A stretch of 64,000 nucleotides of DNA from Strix aluco. Its lineage: Eukaryota > Chordata > Aves > Strigiformes > Strigidae. Shown piece by piece: positions 22,476 to 37,400 of the stretch. The number at the start of each line of letters is the position of its first letter. The first letter of the stretch is position 1. Position numbers and translations under genes: made by a program. The stretch is taken from contig NC_133955.1 of NCBI RefSeq assembly GCF_031877795.1, forward strand, positions 3,906,001 through 3,970,000, given 5' to 3'. Under the pieces are notes generated by a model that worked only from the letters and a program-made list of their open reading frames with translations, ran no database searches and had not been told where the DNA came from.

Positions 22476-25400
22476 CTGCAACAAAGGAGAGGGCAAAGCC
22501 CCGTCACCGAGGGAATCGAGTGGGGAAATGGGGAAAGAAGAGCAAACACCTGGAGGCCTCTTGCCTTTGCAACGCTACGCCTGAGCAATCTGGAGGAGGT
22601 GACTGCTTGGACGTGCCTGGCTCTCGTACCCACTGCACGGCTGCTACAGGACAAGGAGTTTGTCCCAAAAGTTTCCAAGATGCAGCCAAGTACTCCAGCT
22701 CCTCAGGCATTCCCCACGTATCTCAGTCACCAGTTGTCATCTCCTCCTCAGGAGCAGCTACGTGTGATCTTTTTGCTTATAATTAACACCCCACAACGAT
22801 GCTACAAATGTTTAAATGCTTGCGTTGGACATGGAAGAACCACCTGTAGCCAAGAAGCCTTCCTGCACGAGCACAGTCTTCTCTCTCCTCGGAGTCCTTA
22901 CTCAAGGTTTTCAATGCTCCTTGGAGCTCCAGGGGAACCTTGGAAATTCCTCTGTTCCACAGAGCAGCCACCGCATGGTGAAAAGTAAGTTTTTATCCCT
23001 GAGAAAGCTCTGCCTTGTTCCAAGAGGCTGTAAGCATCAGGGTTTGGGTGGGTACAACTATCTGATTATCACCCAGAAATAGGCAACTTCCAGTAGACGT
23101 GTCCCAAACCCAGGTTGACCCCAACCAACTGATGACTTGAATTGCAAATGCCTTGTCTACAGTAAGCTTTTACTGTGCAGTCATTAGCCTGGGTTAACCA
23201 GCACACGCAGTCATTAGCCCGGGTTAACCAGCACACGCAGTCATTAGCCCGGGTTAACCAGCACACTCAGAAACATGCCATCCATCTTTCCTGGCAAAGT
23301 CCAGCCCCTGGGAGTCCAGCCTCAGGCACTGCCAGCACAGTTCAATGCATCTCCCAGCCAGCCAACATGGGCAACCCAGGGCAGCTCAGCTTAACTTCAC
23401 CGCAAAGATAAGGGACCAGTTTCAGTCTTTCCGCAGCATCCTTGAAGTCAGCAGAATTTGGATTTGTCACTATAAGAGGTTTTTAGGACCTTCCTGAGAT
23501 GCCTTAACTCCAGACAAACTGCAAACAAGGCTCTAAGTGGCCACTTAAGACACACAACATCCACCAGAGCTTGTCTCCAACAAAAGCAGGGCAAAGCCAA
23601 GGAAATGCTGATTTTTATTGGGAAGATAGTTTCAATTACAAGTTTGGATTTAATTTTTCAAAATGGATGATTACAGCAACAGGAAGCACGGCACTGCCAT
23701 CGCTCTTGCGCTAAAAAGCATCAGTGCCTCTTTGAAGAACATGCCCTGTATCGAGTGGTTCTGGTCATCAGGGCCAGTGAAACAATGCAGTGTACTAATA
23801 CAAAGCCTCAGGGGTGCGTCCCTCGGCACCTCTTTTCTCCAGAGGACACAAATACTCATCAAGTGATGCGAACGTGATCCCAGCCTCAGATTCCCAAGAA
23901 GACAGCACATGCTTTTCCTTTGCCTGTCTTGCACCTTGCCTCCATCTCTTTAGACTGCATAAAACACTGCAGCAGCCCCAAAATGCAGGGAGAAACCCTC
24001 CCCCTTGCTGCTTTACCCCGCTGCGTGCTTGGCTCTGCTCTCTCCCCGTGATGCATCTTCCTTCCAGCTGCGATGCAGCCTCCGGGCAACATTCACCTCC
24101 TTCCTCCAGCCCCTTGCCCTTCCCAGATCTCGTGGTTCCCTGCTCTCCCAGGGACGCCAGCAAAGACCTTCCCCAGGAGACCGAGGAGGAGAAGTGCCCT
24201 CGAAGTAACACAAGGCTCCTTTTTAAACTTAGTACCTTACTTTATAGAGACAGCAGCAGCAGAAGCAAGCCCATTCTCTCCTCCATTCCCATGTGCACCC
24301 CAACGGCCCAGCATCCTCTTTCTCCTCTGGATCTGTGATCCCAGCTGCACACAGGTATTGTCTCCTGTGTGACAATTTATTTGCTTGGTTCATGTTCCCA
24401 TGTAGCATTTTCTGGTTAAATAATCCAGTGGGTTCAGCGTGCAGCTGCCTGCCTCATTGCGGGGACTTACCTCTTCCAGCATAATTCTCCAATTTTACAA
24501 GTTTCCTGGTGTTCATACCCAGATTTCAAAGCCTTATTGTTTATTTTAAGGCACTTCGCTGCTTTGTGGTTTATTATATCTGGCTGGGTTATTGTTACCA
24601 TGTGAGCATGGTCAGCCACCGATACTAAAATCAGCAGATTCAGCCTGTCTGAGACAGAACAATAAAAGGCCTTGAGATATTTCACTTGCCCTGAACCAGG
24701 TGCTTACACCTACGTTTTCTATCTTAAACAAATCCCTTGATTTGAAAACTGCAGGTACTCAGCATCTCCGAAAAATCAGGCAAGTCTAAATATGGAATAA
24801 ACTCAGCATTTTGAAAATGTTACCCTGGAGATTTTTGGCAAATCTTTTGCGCAGCAGCAGAACTGGCTTGCTCAGTCTGCTGGTGTTTTAAAGTCAAACG
24901 CTCTAATTTGCTGCAGATTTTGACTATTAAATTGGCTCTTCATGTGCCTCAGTATTTTTGTGGTGATGTGACTCCTGGGTGAAGGATGCTGGGCTGTTCA
25001 CCATGGAAGTGGAGCAGGCAGATGTTGTGCTCTTGGGCCAGGAAAAGCAGGCTGGCTTCCTTATTTAGACTCTTCTTGACTGCTGCATGTTTAAATTCTC
25101 CAATTTACATGGAACATCATCATCATCATAATCCTTGTACGCTCCCACATACCAAAGACCATGTTAAATCTTCCCTCTCTGCCACAGCACTCATGACAGG
25201 CCCCCGCCTGTCTGCACACACTCACCAGGTTCTCTTGTTGTCAAAGAAAAGGACGAGGAAGAGCTTTTCTCCTGCCTCCGTCTGCCTCTGCTCCCCCAAC
25301 TTCAACACATCCATGGGTGGGACCGGGATGGGGACTCCATTGTGGAGCAAACCCTCACGTGGCATCTTGGGATCAATTATCTAGTGACACAGGGAAAGGA

Positions 25401-28400
25401 TATTTGAGCACAAAACCCTTCAAGTACTGTAGAGAATGCATTTTTTTTTCTGTTCTTTCAGTCTATCCAAGCTAGACAATTAAAATCTACTTAGGATGGA
25501 TAAGCAAAACTGCTTGTTTGTCTCAAGAACTTTCCTGTGCTCAAGGCTTCCCCTGTGGAAGGGAAGCCAGCCTGACCAAAAGCCAAGCACCTGATCTTAA
25601 AAAAGGGAAAGGATGTAAGTATGTGGTTCTGTGTGGACGTAGGTGCATTTACACTAATTGATAATTTAGTACAAACTCAGAATTGTTGTGTTCAGCAAAG
25701 GATTTCTCTCCCTCACTCCAAATTCATACAATAAATGTAACACCACTGCTGTACTCAGCAGGCAAAATGTGATTTTACAACAGCTCTGCTCTGCTGCAAT
25801 TCATTTGACTTCAGCAGCATTGCTCAGATCTACACTGCTATCAGATCAGAATCCAGCCCAAGAGTTTGAGAGAGTCGACAAGCAGCGCCAGCTTTGTCAG
25901 GCAAGGGGAACGCAGACTACAGTCATTCTGGGGAGAAGGAACAACAGATGCATCGATTCTCCCCATATAAAGCAGAAATGTCAGCGTCCAACTTCTGTGC
26001 TATGTGATCACAGGAGAACAAAACAGCAAAGGGGGGATGCAATACTTGGTCTACTCTTCTTCGCCTCCTGATTTCACAGAATCAAGAATCATCCAGGTTG
26101 GAAAAGCCCTTGAAGATCCTCCAGTCCAACCATTAACCCCACACTGACCGTTCTCAGCTCCACCAGATCTCTCAGCACTTTGTCTCCTAAGGGCTTGAAA
26201 AACTGGCCAGCTGTAGGAATTTATTAAGACACTTTACAACTGCAACAGACTGCTACCAAAGAATTGCCTTTTTTGGGGGCAATCTCAGTGTTTAAAAGCT
26301 GTGCTAAAGCACAGTTTAACTTTGGCTGTAGCCACACAAAGATCTAAAAATGCTTTGGCTGGCCAACATGGCGAGCAGATCCATAGCTGTTCCCTTCTCT
26401 GGATGAGGGTCCCTCTTTTAGCAGAACCTGCCCTTTTTGATGGCATCTGTGTGCTCAGCCACGGCCAGGCATACACGCTGCGTCAGCTTACGCCCGGTTT
26501 CACAGTTTGGATGTAGAGACCTGTATAATTTCCACGATGACTACACTTGCTTTCACCCCCTACGATTTCTCAGCAGTCACAGGCGCTGGCTGTCTCAGCG
26601 ATCCCAACCATAAAGGTACTTAAGGGGATGGCTGCAGCCACGCAGAAATTACATGGAGCAGAGATGGCAGGAAGAGCCACATCTCAAGGGATATATTTAA
26701 AAGCAGCAGAAACAACAAAACACAGTCATCCCATCTCGTGTTCTTACATATATACTTACTTCAGCAATCTCTGCTGATAACTTAACAAGCGCTTAAAAGC
26801 CTGCAGTGGTGCTGGCACTTCCTAGCAACAGCTGCGTGTCGTGTCTTGCCTTGGAACTGAATATGGTGCTCACTGAAGCCAGGTTTATGGATTTCATGTT
26901 AATAGTCAAGTATCCAAAACCAGAGAAATATTTAGGAAATATCATTCCAAGGACTAGGTGAAAACACATGCGGATAGTCTCATATTTGCATACCATATGC
27001 AATAAACAGACGGTTGTTGCAAGAGGATATACACATCACAAGGCCAGTTGGGCACCTACATATGGAGTTGTACTCACTATATAGGAAAATATGTGGGCAG
27101 TTGGACACCCGTGGAACCCGGTGTCTGCCTTTATAAAATTTAGGTCTTCTCACGCCAATAATTCTGATTACTTTCCCCATAGCTGCAGAGTGAACAGGAG
27201 AGGAGAGGAAAGATCTCCTCCTATCCCTGGCACTGAGAGAGCAATGTTTTATGAATCCTCTGCCATGCTCTGAAACAACGAGCACAGGGGAAATTAACTG
27301 TGCAAAGAGGAAAGAAAAAAAGAAAAAGCGCACGTTGCATGATTTTGGGCAGTTTTCCTTTTCTGCCTGGTTACGCTGCACGCTAGCAGGGTGTTCTGGG
27401 CTACCTCACTGCGGGTACAGGCTGCCAGAGAGCAAGAGGCACTTACCAAGGCGGGGTAGGAGGGATAGCCACGGCACTTGGCCCACACAAGCTCCAAGGG
27501 CTCCAGCTCAGCCTGACTCTCAAAGGACATGAGGAGAGTCCTGCCTAAGGGACAGAGGAGACATGGCTTAGGAGGGCGATTACTAGCCAGGGGGTTATGA
27601 TAACCCAAGAAACCACACTGTCATCTCACCCAGCCGTGACGGCCTGCATTCTCTCAGTAGCAATCAGCTAAAACAGATGAACTGCTGTTGTACTTAAAAC
27701 ATACTAACAGTATTGCTGGTTTTATTTTTCAACCTATTTGCTTCTGCAGCTAGCAGAAAGCTGGAATTACACCTCTTTTTTTATAACAAACCAGATCTTT
27801 GTCTTTTTATAACAAACCTATTGTTCAGCTATTTGTCACAGAAGAGCATACATTTAATCATTACTACGTGTACATATGCATGAATCCAAACCATTTCTCT
27901 TAACGGAGATCTAGAGCAAAATGGAAAGCCACTTATGATTTGTACCTATATGCATTGGGTATAAGTGATAAAAGGTGAGGCGATAAGACACACATCTCGT
28001 CTGCAGTAAGACTGTGATAAAATTTAAGGTGCAGTGAGATCCAGCCTGGCCACGGTGAACATCCAGCCTTCTTTATGCTCTGTCAGTACAGTCATGTTCT
28101 GCATTAAGATAAAGCCAGAGTCTCCTAAATCACGGGTGTAAGTCTATGCACACATGTAGCTTCAGATGAACTCTTCAATATGGAAATATTAATCAAATTC
28201 AGTTCTGAACAGCTGCTATATCACTGAAATCACATGGGTATACAAGAGATGAATTTGGTCCATTAGACTCCACCAAGCCAAATCCATCCTCAATGGAACT
28301 GATGAAGCTGTATCTGGGATTAATTTGGACCACTGTTCAGAGAGCTCCTTTTTATTCCTCCTAAATACAAATAGCTAGACTATTCTGATGCCATATAGTT

Positions 28401-31400
28401 TGGGGCTATTTGATCTCTGCAGGAAATGCCTGGTTCTAGTTGCAGAAGTCTATTAGCCATCATTTTTTTCAAACTTAAGTCAGAAGTATTGCAAAAGATC
28501 CATTCAAGACATGAATAAGTAATCTGCCAGCTTCTGATCCTGGAAAAGGAGTAATCTTCATTAATGTGAATTTTACAGCAAGTAGTGCTTGCTCTGGGGG
28601 GGAATGGTCAAACACTGGCTTTCCCAGAAGTCAAACTGAATCTAGAAAACGCTGAGTACAACCCAAATGAGCACCTTGCCAAGACGGATCTGATGTGCTT
28701 CTCCACTACTGCATTCCAGATGTATTCTTCCATTAATGAAATGATGTTCTAAAACCCAGAATTGTCCCACCGATTCTAATTCCCCCTGGTACCAGCCTCG
28801 CTCTCTGTAAAGCTTATCTGCAAAGCAGACTGCTGAGCGCACAGGGTGCAGGGTAACAACGGTTCCCAGGGAGATGGGAGCTGTGCAGAAGGGCACAGGC
28901 ATACCAGGGAGTGAAAGCTGAATTCTGATTTCAGCATAAACCTGCAATAACTCCATGGCTGACGCACCATAAGAAAGACAAGAATCTGGTCATGTGAGTG
29001 CTGGAAGATTGGTGTAGCGCCCTGGGGGTTCTGACAAAGACAACTTTGTTAAAAGACCTCGAAAGCAATGGTAGCAGTACAAGAGGGAACAGCTATGAAG
29101 CCATGTCCACAGAGACCCCTCTTGTAATTATGATTTACTGCTTTTATTGCAGCATCATTAAAGAGAACTAGTCCCAAAACAGGAGAAGACAGTGCCAGGC
29201 ACATTGCACACACCAGACCTACAGACCGTACCCATCTGAGGAGAGTGCAGGGCACAGGCAACCAGCAAAAGTGAAAGCAGGAAAACCCTTTTATGCGATA
29301 ACCTGAATTTCACAGAATCCCAGAATCATCTCAGTTGGAAAAGCCCTTGAAGCTCCTCCAGCCCAACCATGAACCTCACCCTGACCATTCCCAACTCCAC
29401 CAGATCCCTCAGCGCTGGGTCAACCCGACTCTTCAACCCCTCCAGGGATGGGGACTCCCCCCCTGCCCTGGGCAGCCCATTCCAACACCCAACAACCCCT
29501 TCTGCAAAGAAATCCTTCCTAAGAGCCAGTCTGACCCTGCCCTGGCGCAGCTTGAGGCCATTCCCTCTTGTCCTGGTGCTGGTTCCTTGGCTCAAGAGAC
29601 TCCTCCCCCCTCTCTGCACCCTCCTTTCAGGGAGTTGCAGAGGGCCATGAGGTCTCCCCTCAGCCTCCTCTTCTCCAGACTAAACCCCCCCAGTTCCCTC
29701 AGCCGCTCCCCATCAGACCTGTGCTCCAGACCCTGCACCAGCTCCGTTGCCCTTCTCTGGACACGCTCAAGTCATTCAATGGCCTTTTTGGAGTGAGGGG
29801 CCCAAAACTGAACCCAGTAATCAATGGGCGGCCTCACCAGTGCCGAGCACTGGGGTAAGATCCCTTCCCTGCCCCTGCTGGCCACCTATTGCTGATACAA
29901 GCCAGGATGCCATTGGCCTTTTTGGCCACCTGGGCACACTGCTGGCTCCTGTTCAGCCGGCTATCCATCAACCCCCCCAGGTCCCTCTCTGACTGGCAGC
30001 TTTCCAGCCACTCCTCCCCAGAATTTCTAACAAAGCAGGTAAGAAGGTGGGGCAGGTCAGCAGCCTGATGATACAACCTGGATGGTCCGTGCAGGATGGG
30101 TTCCTGGCAGGCACCGAGACCTGCTGCCCCTGGTTCAGACGGCATCAGCCCTGCGGCGCGCTGGGGGCTGGAGCAGGTTGTGTGCTGCGGCCGTTCTCAC
30201 CTGAGCTGCTGTACTCGGAGTCTCCGTTCACACCTTCCAAGAAGGGCACCCGAGAAAGAGCTGGCTTCCCTCGACTTCGCTTGGGAGGCATCAAACCACT
30301 GTTAGAATGATACGGAAAAGCAGGTGTTAGGCTGAAAACAAAAGCGAGTAAATGGATTCCTCAGCTCTGTTTAAAATACTGCAAAATTACTCTACTGGTG
30401 CACCCCTGACATGAAAAGAACACTGAATACTTGAGCAGAATTTCACCAAAACATCTCTTCTGGTGCAAGTACACCGGACATCACCCCAACTTTGCCACAA
30501 GCAATGAAAGGGGCCTAACAGAAACCAAGCTATGAACGTGAGGAAGAAACACAGCAAAGACTTCATGCTGGAGAGCACACAGGCAGTTGGACTCTATCAG
30601 CCCATGTCCTGAACATCCTTTTACCTCACAGCTACAAACATTTCAGAAAATGCACTATCCCCACCTCAAGCAATCATATTTTTTCAGTTATTGTAATTTT
30701 TTTCTTTAATTTACCATTTTTCAATAAACCTCCCATTCTGAGTGAATTTGATACTCAAAAAGAAAGCGTGGAGAAAAAGCAGAGCTGTTCCTAAATAGAA
30801 TAATTGTACAAGTTATCCATGAGACATCAGCTTGGTTTAAATTCCTTGTTTTGTGGGTGTCACATAGCTCTAATGTAATTTTTGCTATGTCAATTGCTTG
30901 TGATTATTGTAATAAGCACTTACCTTGCACTTTTCACCTTCAATGTACTATAAAAACATCAACTAACAGGACCCCACGCTCCCCTGTGAATCCAGATTTG
31001 TCTCCCTCACTTACAGATGAGGAAATGGAGGCAAATACAGTGCAGCCATAAGGCCAAGATAATGGTTTGAAGGTGAGTTTCTGGCTCCTGGTCCTGTTCT
31101 GAGGGCATCCTCACCCCATGAAGGATTTCTGCTTGACTCAAGGGCCCTCATTTAAATGACACTACAACTACGCACGAATCCAGTTCTCTCCTTTTTGTTC
31201 CCTTTGATGCAGCTCCTCACTTTACAATAGTTTATTGCAGCAGCTTCTTGTGAGATCTGAACGGGGATCATGGTAGTATCCAGCTTGCAGAAGAGGTAAT
31301 GACTGAGCTGAAGATCTGGGCGCAGAGCCCAGAGAAGAGGGGAGAGATGAAGAAGTGGGTGGGTGTCCCATCTCAGAGAAGAGCTGCAAGTCCTATGCCT

Positions 31401-34400
31401 CAAGGGGCTCAGCATGGGCTAAGAGAGATAATTTAATGGGGCACCACGTGCTTCCCTCGGGCTGCCCAGAACCTGACTGTTGAGGTGGGATGACTCTGCC
31501 ACAGGGAAAAGCCCTCACACCAAAATTGCTCCCCCGAACCCAGGGCCTTGCCCCTTGTCATCAGCATGAAAGCCTCTGCAAACAGATTTATAATTGAAAC
31601 ACTAATCAAACCTTAGTTACAGCTGCAAAATTATACACCTCTTTCAACAGCTAACATTTAGGATCACTCTGCATAGCAGAGAGAAGTTTTCATTTGAAAA
31701 ATGCTCCTGGGATTCAACCCTGCTGCAGAATAATTTGTTACACAGCTTTTAGTTTTAAACTGTAGCCTCAGTCCTGAGAATGAGTGTGCACGGGGAGCTT
31801 GACAATTTTAAGTGCCCAACTGACTTTGCAAGCTTGAGGACTGACTGAGCACATGCACTGGAAGGAAGCATAAAATGTCTGAACACGTTTCTCTAGTGAT
31901 GGGTCATCACCCTCAGGGTCATCAAAGACAAGCAGAGGGCAATGACATGTTCAAGGCACTGAAAATATTACTAAGAATATCAACTACAAGTCTTGCTTCT
32001 GCCTGTCCTGGATGATCTTACCCATCAAGGTCAAATGTCCTCAGCCTGCCACTCACAAACATGATTCTGGAATAACAGAGGTTTTACCGTGTGGTGAAAG
32101 GGCTGTGAAATTACCTGAGTCAGTGTTAGAAGGGCTGGACAGGTAGATAAGACCAGAAAAAAGATATAGTACCCATGTACGTCTATGGCATCTGACCAAA
32201 AGATGACAGATGTTTGCTTTAAGTCTGTTCAGTCCTGTTTGAAGTGCCCAGTTCTGCTTTTAAACCTCTGAGAGGAAGAAAGCAGCAATTCAGTAGGTGG
32301 TAGAAGTTCAGCTTCACCTGCAGTGCTGGATATTCGAGTTCAAGGTTTTTCTAGCTTTGGCTCTCAAGAACTGCGAGAGGGTATTCACCAGCAGAGAAGA
32401 GGTGTATGCACTGAGGAACAGAAGTGTAACATAGACCCATTTACTCGAAAAAATCGAGCACTGTTTTTGTGACCTATAGCTTAAGAGGATGGGATGGAAC
32501 CTCAGAAGCTTTTTGTCTTTTAGGGTCCACACATACAATAAGTAAGTTTGGGCTGGGTTTGAAACAAAGAAGTCAAACAATAAAACCAGGCAGATTAATC
32601 CAGACACAGAAGGTGTTCTGGGGAAGTTTTGCACAGGGCACTTACCTGCAGGCTTCAAACACCAGTCCACCACCCAGGCCAGAGCTGCACTCGGAGTCAG
32701 AGCCGCTCTCTGCGTGCTTTGCAAAGCCGTTAGTCACTCCTGCCGAGGAGACAAATGGGAATCAGCCCAAAAAAGCAGCAGCAAGGCACAGAGATGCCAC
32801 CGAGGCTCAGGTAGGGTCACTGTCCCATGACTCACAGCCACCAAGATGCTGAGTACTTCAGCCAGAGAGGGAAACTCTGCACCGACTTCCCCAGACTCAG
32901 CTGCAGCCAAAAGGTGACTAATAAAAGGTATTTCTACCCCCGACACATGAAAAATCAGGCTCTCTCTGAAGAAGCAAGCGCTGGAGAAGTGCCCAGGGAT
33001 GGTATAGGAAAGCTCCACACAGCATCTTGCTCACTGGGCAAGGCCAGAGGCCAGGAAATGAACCACTTGCTCATCTGGCTTCAAGTGTCGTTTGGAAAAG
33101 ACATGGAGGTTTCATGCTGATTGCCACAGACTTCGCCCTGCCTCGCCCCGGGCCTGGCTGCCGGGCTGGTCCCTGCCCACAGGAGCAGGCATATAAAACC
33201 ATAGCTTATTGGGTTACAGGTTCCTTGCTGAGAGAAAACCGCTCTAGGAAAAATTTGTTGCTTCAATTTCTGGAAATAAGATTTTCCAGTGGACAGAGCA
33301 GGCACTGAGGAAGCAAATTCCTCCGGGGTAGAAGAAGGCTCCCCACCACCTTCCTCTCCGGCCAGTACAAATGTCACTGTAGCCATAAGTGGAATATTTC
33401 ACTTCTTTGCCCTGGATGCTGACAGTGCTGGAAATCTTCTCTTCACTGCCAGGTTTCCTGCTCTGTGCACCGGAGGGATATGCAGGAAGAGAGCTGGGAC
33501 CACCTGAGTGGGGACAGGCAGGGGTGGACAGGGAATGACCCCGGAGAGCACCCCCAAGCCCAGAGCAGGCGCAAGAAGGCAGACGATCATTGCCTTCCCC
33601 CATCCAGGGACCCACCACCCCAAGGCCCCGTGGGCTCATCAAAAGCCTGTCAGCCATACAAAGGGCAAATTCATGCCAAGGCCACTATCGTTTTTCCAGC
33701 TGTAACTATGGAATGGCCACAAAACGTGCACTTCTGCAAAACACCTTGTTCCGACAATCCCGATCACGCTGACCTGCTCCTGTGGTAACACGGACTCGGC
33801 ACACTAGACACTCCCTCCCGTTAGGAGAAATCAATTGTGTTTGAAACAGCAGAAGGAGCTGAATGCAACTCATAGGAAAAAGCCAGCAGTGCTGCTTCAG
33901 CAGAGGAAAAACGTCACTGCCTAGTTATCAGTGATTTTCCAGCACCCTGCCTTTATTTTCCCTTTTTTAATTTCAGCCTCTCATTCTGACCTGTATCCAC
34001 CCTGAGCCACTCCTCTCTGCTTTAATTACTGGCAGATGATGATGGTGAGTCCCTCAACTCTTTGGAGGAGCCATTTATGTTTCCTTTAACCTGTCCTGGT
34101 AAGTCAATCCCCACATTCAATCGCTTTCATCCCACTCTCAATTTGCTAGCCACCTTCTGACAGCCAAAATAATTTTAAGACAATATTTGAGGTGTGGGCT
34201 AAGTTAAGCCTTACAGATGGGAACTATCCCACAATGGCTGTTAACAAAGACTTTAAAAGAAATCACATTGCTGTCATTCATATGTTCCTTTTCACCTTGT
34301 GTCTTTCCAAATTTCATCTCAGCTGCTTATTCTCATTTGCAGATCTAATCTGGAAAGGATCCTGCTCGGTATTCCCACTGATTTTATTTAAACTCCAGAA

Positions 34401-37400
34401 CTGAGGGTGCATCTGATTTAAAAGCAATGTTTAACATCTCACCTTACATGGGTGCTGTGTTATTGGTTCACTGCACACTTCCAACCAAATGCACCATTTC
34501 TGCAGCAGGAAACTCTCACTCCTAAGAGCGGCTGAACCAACACAAACCCTTCCACAAGGGCAGGAATGCCAACACTCCTCAGCCCTGACTGGAGAGCCTG
34601 GAGTTTCCAGCCAGCCCATTCAACAGCTTTGCAAGCAGCCAGGCACATTGGCTGGCCCTACAAAAAATGGCAAACTCTCTCTTACAGCAGCCAGTGGACT
34701 GGCAAAGAGAAGAATTACTTGTGACCCCACCTGGGCTTCATCTCGGTACCTTTAAATGTCTAAAATGGAGGTGTCTAGAGCTGAACTAAGTTACCACAAA
34801 TTCCGTGTATAGTTGGTGGAGAAGGGAGGTGCAGCTCATTACAGATACGTCTTGTCTGCCCTATTTTAGAAACATGTGGAAGAAATGAAGCTTTCCTCAG
34901 GCACATCTGGTTATGGGGACTATGTTTCCCCCAAGCATAAAGCGAGTTTCAGGTGAGTAGTTTGGAAGCAGACATCTTTACTCGGCCCCAGGATTCCCAC
35001 TCCCTCAGCCCCATCTCACAGTTTCCAAGGGTACAGAAGGAAGAGAAATCCCAAGGAATTACCTCGCTGTGCTGCCTGCCTGGGAGACTTCTCTCCATCG
35101 CTCTCACTGCAGGTCCTGCTCTGCAGCCGCTTCCGAGCTTGTCGCTCCCCCTCCGGGCGGGAGGGCGAAAGCTTTCCGCTCTGCCCATGGTCCTCCCCGT
35201 TCTCCAGGGAGCAGTCCAGGCCTCTTTGCAGCTTCACCCCGTTCTTAGCTTTTTTAAAAAGGACAGATGTCCGTCGGCCCACGCCGCTGAAGGGGGGGCT
35301 GGCGGGGGTGTCTGCAGGCGGCAAGGCCAGTCCGTTCAGGCCGTTGTCGCTGAGCAGGCGCTGGAAGGCTTGGCTCTCCCGCTGCAGAGCCTTCTTGTCA
35401 AAGAGCTCCCTGTCCGACATCACCCTCTTCTGCAGCTGATTCAAGGACTTGCTTTCACTGATGGGTTTGAGCGTTGGAGGGTCCTGCAGAGAGTCCAGCT
35501 CTGAGAGGGAGGGTGCGGGTCCTGTGGGCTCCAGGGTTGGAGGGTGCGGCGGCTTGGCATCATCTGCTAAAGGAATAAAGAATCTGCTTGAACAGTTTAG
35601 AAAGAGTTATTCCCAAAACTACCAACAGCCATTCCCATCTTGCACTAGGGCCACAGACAGGAGAAACAGCAGGTCTTGACTGTTCACAGAATCCCAGAAT
35701 CATCCAGGTTGGAAAAGAGCTTGAAGCTCCTCCAGCCCAACCATTAACTGACCGTTCTCAACTCCACCAGATCCCTCAGCGCTGGGTCAACCCGACTCTT
35801 CAACCCCTCCAGGGATGGGGACTCCCCCCCTGCCCTGGGCAGCCCATTCCAACGCCCAACAACCCCTTCTGCAAAGAAATCCTTCCTAAGAGCCAGTCTG
35901 ACCCTGCCCTGGCGCAGCTTGAGGCCATTCCCTCTTGTCCTGGCGCTGGTTCCTTGGCTCAAGAGACTCCTCCCCCCTCTCTGCACCCTCCTTTCAGGGA
36001 GTTGCAGAGGGCCATGAGGTCTCCCCTCAGCCTCCTCTTCTCCAGACTAAACCTCCCCAGTTCCCTCAGCCGCTCCCCATCAGACCTGTGCTCCAGACCC
36101 TGCACCAGCTCCGTTGCCCTTTTCTGGACACGCTCGAGTCATTCAATGGCCTTTTTGGAGTGAGGGGCCCAAAACTGAATCCAGTAATTGAGGTGCAGCC
36201 TCATGTTGACATGCACTAGAGAGCTGGAGCTAAAATCCTTGCTGTAACCTCTCACCTTTCTCCCCTTCCTCGTCCCCTTCCCTTGATGTTTTATCCAGCC
36301 CCTCTTCCCGTGGCACAGGCTCCCCGTTGGGCATGGTCTTGTTCTGCTGCTGGGCCAACTTCTGCCGAATGGAGTTGATCTCCCGTCTCAGAAGCCGGAT
36401 GCGTCGCGTGCGGGCGCCGCTGGACCGCATGGTGCTCACCATGTCCAGCTTCTCCAGCAGCTCCTTCAGCTGGGCCTCCAAGGAGAGGTGAGCCCGGTTC
36501 TCCGGGAGGAGGATGTTATCCACTGCATCAAAAGAGATTGTAACAGTGAAGGGAAGGAGTAAGGCTTTCTCAAGAAGCGTTTGGGACCACTGCCATGCCT
36601 CATTCCCTTTGATGCTATTCATGAACCAATTCCTTTAGTTTGGCGATTTAGCAGTTGTTAACCTTGGAGCTCAGACTTCCTTTCTTTGGGTAAAAAGCAG
36701 CTGATTTAACTTGCACCACCCTCCAGTTCCCGTTACTGTCCCAGGGGCAAGAGTGAAAGGACATGTGTCTGCACCCCACACAAGACAGCTCACAGTCCAG
36801 ATCCTTGGTAGAAACCTACTTCATTGCCAGATTAAATGACAAAATCAAGACCACAAACAGAACTGGCCAAAACATAACATGTTTGTCATTCCTCTGGTTC
36901 TGCTGAAGGGCTGGCATCCGCAGGAGCAGGGCAGACAGCTGAGACGTGCTATCATACACCAACACAAATTTCACAACAAAACTGTCTGTCTGCATCCAAG
37001 AGGGCTGCAACGTTTAGGAATTGGATGGCAGACTGCAAGCTCTGTGTGCTGGAAGGCAGCAGTATTCTGTACTAAGTTTAGCCAAGTTATTCAACCAATG
37101 CTTTGGAGCTGCATCTCAAGACGGATGTGGTCCCGCTGCGAATGGAAAGTCTCAGCTAGAAGGACTGCTTGGGTGCCAGCAGCTTAACCCCACATCACCC
37201 CCACCCAGCCCTCTGTGCTCCATCTAACGCAGTTGCTCTACATCTTTGCAAGTACAATGAAATGTGTGAGCTTTCCTCAGTGCAAAAAATCCTAGATCCA
37301 CCTTTGCACTGTTCTTTAAAATACCAAGTTTGTACCACAGCTGTGGCACAAATCAAACAGCATGGGCAGCTACAAGGGTCTTCTGAGACAGATATGCACT

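Noticed and set aside
23179..23270. 30-bp direct repeats resembling a CRISPR array
   Set aside because: The units are contiguous with no spacers, and the setting is a vertebrate intron. It is a minisatellite.
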